This document shows positions 63,470 to 64,000 of a stretch of DNA of 64,000 nt, piece after piece. Below the pieces are notes generated by a model. It did not search any database. It was given only the letters and a program-made list of their open reading frames with translations, and had not been told where the DNA came from. Source of the stretch: Dipteris shenzhenensis (lineage: Eukaryota; Polypodiophyta; Polypodiopsida; Gleicheniales); NCBI GenBank assembly GCA_047967505.1, contig CM106541.1. One strand, 5' to 3'. The first letter of the stretch is position 1, and the number at the start of each line of letters is the position of its first letter. The position numbers and the translations under genes were made by a program.

Positions 63470-64000
63470 TCACATTCTCCAGGAAGAATCTTTCTTCTTT
63501 CTTAAGAGGACAGGTGCACCCCAAGGTGATTTACTTGGGCGAATATAGCCTATATTCAGGTAATCCTGAAGCTGGATAGCTAACTCATCCTCCTCTACCT
63601 GGCTCATCCTATAAGGTGGTACACTGATAGGTTGAGCCCCTGGGACTAAGTCTATGCGATGATCTACTGCCCGTTCTGGAGGTAAACCTTCCGGCAGTCG
63701 AGCTGGGAATACGTCCTTAAAATTATCTAACAACATTCTCAATTCACGGTGTTCAAACACACTTAATTCATTTTTGTTAACTACCGAAACAACAAATGAA
63801 GAAAGTGGAATCAAAACACACTGATAGACATCATAATGAGAATTGTTTAATATATTTCGAAACTGCATCGCAGATACAATAGGCCCCTGAGAAGGGGAAA
63901 TTGGATCACACTGAATACAAAATTGGGTGTCCTGATCTACAAAAGAAAGCGTATGCTCCGTCCATCCGATCTGAATATTGTGGGTTTTAAACCACTCTAT
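63470..64000 (-). pseudogene. Element E pol: end of protease region and RT N-terminus
   Basis: The frame is open from the window edge to the stop at about 63470. NNSHYDVYQCVLIPLSSF belongs to the protease-RT linker, then LRMLLDNFKDVFPARLPEGL, PPERAVDHRIDLVPGAQPIS, PPYRMSQVEEDELAIQLQDY and GYIRPSKSPWGAPVLLRKKK. It ends DSSWRM at the nonsense codon. In frame with 60845-63467 across that single stop. Confidence 0.9.

Larger units (their letters stand above)
60122..64000 (-). mobile_element. Element E: Ty3/gypsy chromovirus, 3' part (runs off window)
   Basis: Minus orientation with 3' LTR (60831-60122), PPT, and pol continuing past 64000. The 5' LTR, gag and protease start lie outside. ATCAC at 60117-60121 could be its target duplication. 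Confidence 0.9.

Overview
The window looks like nuclear DNA of a land plant with a large, repeat-rich genome. Ty3/gypsy elements (chromoviruses and a Tat-like element with a second RNase H), Ty1/copia elements primed by initiator-Met tRNA, a LINE, plant-type GT-AG introns and very long (AG)n/(TC)n tracts all point that way. Several decayed intron-containing genes are of a kind I cannot place in flowering plants, so a fern, lycophyte or gymnosperm is plausible; that is inference. There is no bacterial-style operon, rRNA or tRNA gene. Almost every coding region is broken.

Layout. 1-1.26 kb: 3' part of a LINE. 1.5-2.4 kb: a fossil resembling a permuted N4/N6 DNA methyltransferase. 2.5 kb: LTR fragment with telomere-like motif. 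3.7-4.5 kb: copia RT fragment (-). 5.9-6.6 kb: extreme G-rich minisatellite. 7.9-8.64 kb (-): a divergent, CENH3-like histone H3 pseudogene with a C-terminal extension. 9.36-12.36 kb: eight related long hairpins interleaved with (TC)n and (AG)n tracts. 12.4-16.85 kb: two convergent, unknown, intron-containing decayed genes.

17.44-27.27 kb: about 6.3 head-to-tail copies of a ~1.23-kb unit with minus-strand coding traces, interrupted by a 1.12-kb TIR element (9-bp target duplication) and a 1.24-kb LTR element (5-bp target duplication). 27.3-31.26 kb: decayed SET-domain gene (-), duplicated pieces of it and hairpin repeats. The same gene resumes at 34.08 kb across a composite copia insertion whose two LTRs point in opposite directions.

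34.3-52.2 kb is a nest: a copia LTR, a broken gypsy pol (RT, 1.4-kb foreign segment, integrase), a gypsy LTR split by a Tat-like fragment, PBS and gag, and a complete 7.5-kb chromovirus inserted inside gag with target duplication AATAG. 52.2-60.1 kb holds LTR fragments, two copies of an ~800-bp LTR-PBS-leader segment, an inverted repeat and local duplications. 60.12 kb to the end is the 3' half of a well-preserved minus-strand chromovirus running off the window.

How parts work together: the retroelements supply their own RT, RNase H, integrase and chromodomain. All recognisable primer sites match initiator Met-tRNA. The nesting order gives a relative chronology: host gene or array, then older gypsy and copia, then the young chromovirus.
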